A stretch of 14,953 nucleotides of DNA from Rhodoferax sp. Lineage in GTDB: Bacteria > Pseudomonadota > Gammaproteobacteria > Burkholderiales > Burkholderiaceae_C. Under the pieces are notes generated by a model. It was not told the DNA's origin, did not search any database, and worked only from the letters and a program-made list of their open reading frames with translations. Position numbers and translations under genes: made by a program. Below, in pieces: positions 14,601 to 14,953 of this stretch (within the stretch, counting starts at the first letter, position 1; every line of letters starts with the position of its first letter). The stretch is from assembly GCA_020048255.1 (NCBI GenBank), contig JAIFMR010000113.1, forward strand, positions 1-14,953. Direction: 5' to 3'.

Positions 14601-14953
14601 GACGCATCTGACAGTGAGAGCAAAGCAACACAAAAAAAATTGCATACGATGCGGGTGCTCGTGGTCGACGACAACGCAATGGCGCGCGACTTGATCTCGG
14701 CTATGGCTGAGTCGCTAGGATGGACAGTCGATGTTGCACCGGGAGGCGCTGAGGCGCTTGGTCTCGTTCAAAAGCAAGGCAATGACTACCAAGCCATTTT
14801 TATGGACTGGGACATGCCCGGCATGGATGGCTGGGAGACGATAGAGCGCATTCGAATTGCCCTTGCTGGAAAGTCCGTTCCCATCACGGTCATGGTGACC
14901 GCAAGTGGCCGTGAGGCACTATCGCAACGTAGTGCGCAGGAACAGGCGCACCT
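11616..14953 (+). CDS. CHASE-PAS-PAS-PAS hybrid sensor histidine kinase, partial at right edge, receiver frame disturbed
   Basis: The frame is open from the ATG at 11616 to the window end (1112 codons). No good ribosome site is seen; a TTG at 11592 is an alternative. Membrane helices lie at residues ~26-48 and ~331-352 and enclose a CHASE domain (NGARGMYAASKKV, FPGVRGLGFI). Three PAS domains start near 375, 507 and 627. The HisKA domain has H775 in MSHEIRTPMN. The ATPase domain shows LINLSGNAVKFT, DSGIGIS (924) and GGTGLGLSI (953). The receiver has its phosphoacceptor D1064 in FMDWDMPGMDG. Between 14640 and 14700, however, the expected receiver start (MRVLVVDDNAMARDLIS) lies in the +1 frame. 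The main frame reads an arginine-rich string there instead. Two compensating one-base shifts, after A8 at 14632-14639 and near 14698-14700, explain this. As written, the acidic pocket aspartates are lost. Confidence 0.9.
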   Translation, partial: MTGNYPKTSGRSSEKHQIRWAPRGVWPAIVFVIGALLSLAAAFLTYTSIDAAAEVEFQRLSDRATVEISERFRKPIYGLNGARGMYAASKKVSRTDFQAYVDSRDLPKEFPGVRGLGFIRRVERSQLPDFLKDTRGDGAQDFSIRQLTDKSQRDLFVIEFIEPLSRNKSAQGLDVGSEAIRRAGALKAIDTGQATITGAITLVQDERRTQGVLLFVPVYAQGTKPDSTETRRLALRGLLYAPIVMNELLADMPDVKSGQLDFELYDSEVVSAPILMFDADDHVAKNAAVGKSSDAGRKFSLSRPLHIAGRDLTLRMNSAPNFDASIDHGKAILVLMGGIGFAALLAFVSYQQVTGRRKAQALAMEMTTDLDNLAQVVKRTSNSVTICDTQGRITWVNDGFTQITGYTLQEAIGNTPGELIGSPNSDPNTVETIQAAAIGGNMCRAEILNRNKAGVEYWINTEIQPQYDAYGMLKGFMEIGTDVTDKRNAQSRLESALRESSALLGTLDLHAIISIADRTGNITEVNDAFCSISGYSREELVGQNHRIVKSTAQNPEFWGQMWKDISSGQSWRGQICNQSKGGSLYWVDTFIAPFVGDDGQIDKYISIRIDITEAKEVERSLALERQRLNVILDSLGEGVYTLDTNGHCNYLNAEAERLLGWRFHELQGRTVHDIIHHHKPNGDAMPSTECPIFLAMQNNQTYRSNEELFFRKDGTGFPVAMTGSPLVFEGKKLGSVAVFTDITDAKLLQKGLQDAKIAAEVASGAKSQFLANMSHEIRTPMNAILGMLKLLGATELNARQVDYAGKAEAAAKSLLGLLNDILDFSKIEAGKLELDPQPFSLERLLRDLAVIVSSNMGQKPVEVLFDLDPAIPLQLVGDSMRLQQVLINLSGNAVKFTERGEIVIQVKLVYLTAESATLRIAVKDSGIGISPENQKRLFSDFNQAEASTTRRFGGTGLGLSICKRLVNIMGGDLLVDSAVGQGSTFHFEIQLPVIADASDSESKATQKKLHTMRVLVVDDNAMARDLISAMAESLGWTVDVAPGGAEALGLVQKQGNDYQAIFMDWDMPGMDGWETIERIRIALAGKSVPITVMVTASGREALSQRSAQEQAH

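Noticed and set aside
14632..14639. Programmed slippage at A8 as the sole explanation of the receiver frame change
   Set aside because: A single shift at A8 gives the receiver start, but then meets a TAG stop at 14716-14718; a second shift is needed to recover the rest of the domain.
1..14953. CRISPR arrays, tRNA or rRNA genes
   Set aside because: No regularly spaced repeat-spacer pattern, cloverleaf-like segment or rRNA-like stretch was seen on either strand.

Overview
The window looks like DNA of a Gram-negative betaproteobacterium, most likely Burkholderiales/Comamonadaceae (Rhodoferax- or Polaromonas-like). This rests on the style of the two chemoreceptors, the multi-PAS sensor proteins and moderate-GC codon use. 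It is an inference from family resemblance, not from a search. The first ~780 bases are visibly more AT-rich than the rest and look like plasmid or integrative-element backbone.

Layout. (1) Positions 1-781, minus strand: a two-gene operon. A 215-aa DNA-binding-like protein with an AT-hook-like segment is followed by the start of a ParA/MinD-type ATPase with a deviant Walker A motif, cut by the window edge. The pair resembles accessory DNA-processing or plasmid-stability genes (TraK-TraL or StbA-StbB type). (2) Positions 782-1050: non-coding DNA with ACAGGCGA repeats, a near-perfect palindrome and GC-rich hairpins, a candidate operator/oriT region. (3) Positions 1051-3640: a complete, apparently intact IS66-family element (tnpA, tnpB, tnpC on the minus strand). 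It has matching ends and a perfect 8-bp target duplication, GAAACAAC. (4) Positions 3641-3961: no convincing gene. (5) From 3962 to the right edge everything reads on the plus strand and is sensory: a regulator with four PAS domains and a LuxR-type HTH; a chemoreceptor with a 4-helix-bundle-like sensor, HAMP and PAS-like segment; a 66-aa unknown; a chemoreceptor with CHASE3 sensor, C-terminal CZB zinc-binding domain and a WETF tail; a truncated NMT1/THI5-type substrate-binding protein; and a CHASE-PAS-PAS-PAS-histidine kinase-receiver protein that runs off the window.

How the genes may work together. The right-hand two thirds is a signal-input cluster: two receptors for chemotaxis, one PAS/HTH transcription regulator and one hybrid kinase. 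No cheA, cheW, cheR or cheB is present, so the receptors would have to signal to machinery elsewhere. A tight series of palindromes (6038-6087) lies between the PAS-LuxR gene and the first chemoreceptor, and is the most plausible regulatory link.

The most unusual observations are: a pair of compensating one-base shifts in the receiver domain of the hybrid kinase, which leave the frame open but scramble its acidic pocket; the palindrome series at 6038-6087; the repeat-rich possible transfer origin interrupted by IS66; the short upstream ORF overlapping the PAS-LuxR start by ATGA; and the truncated binding-protein gene before the hybrid kinase.
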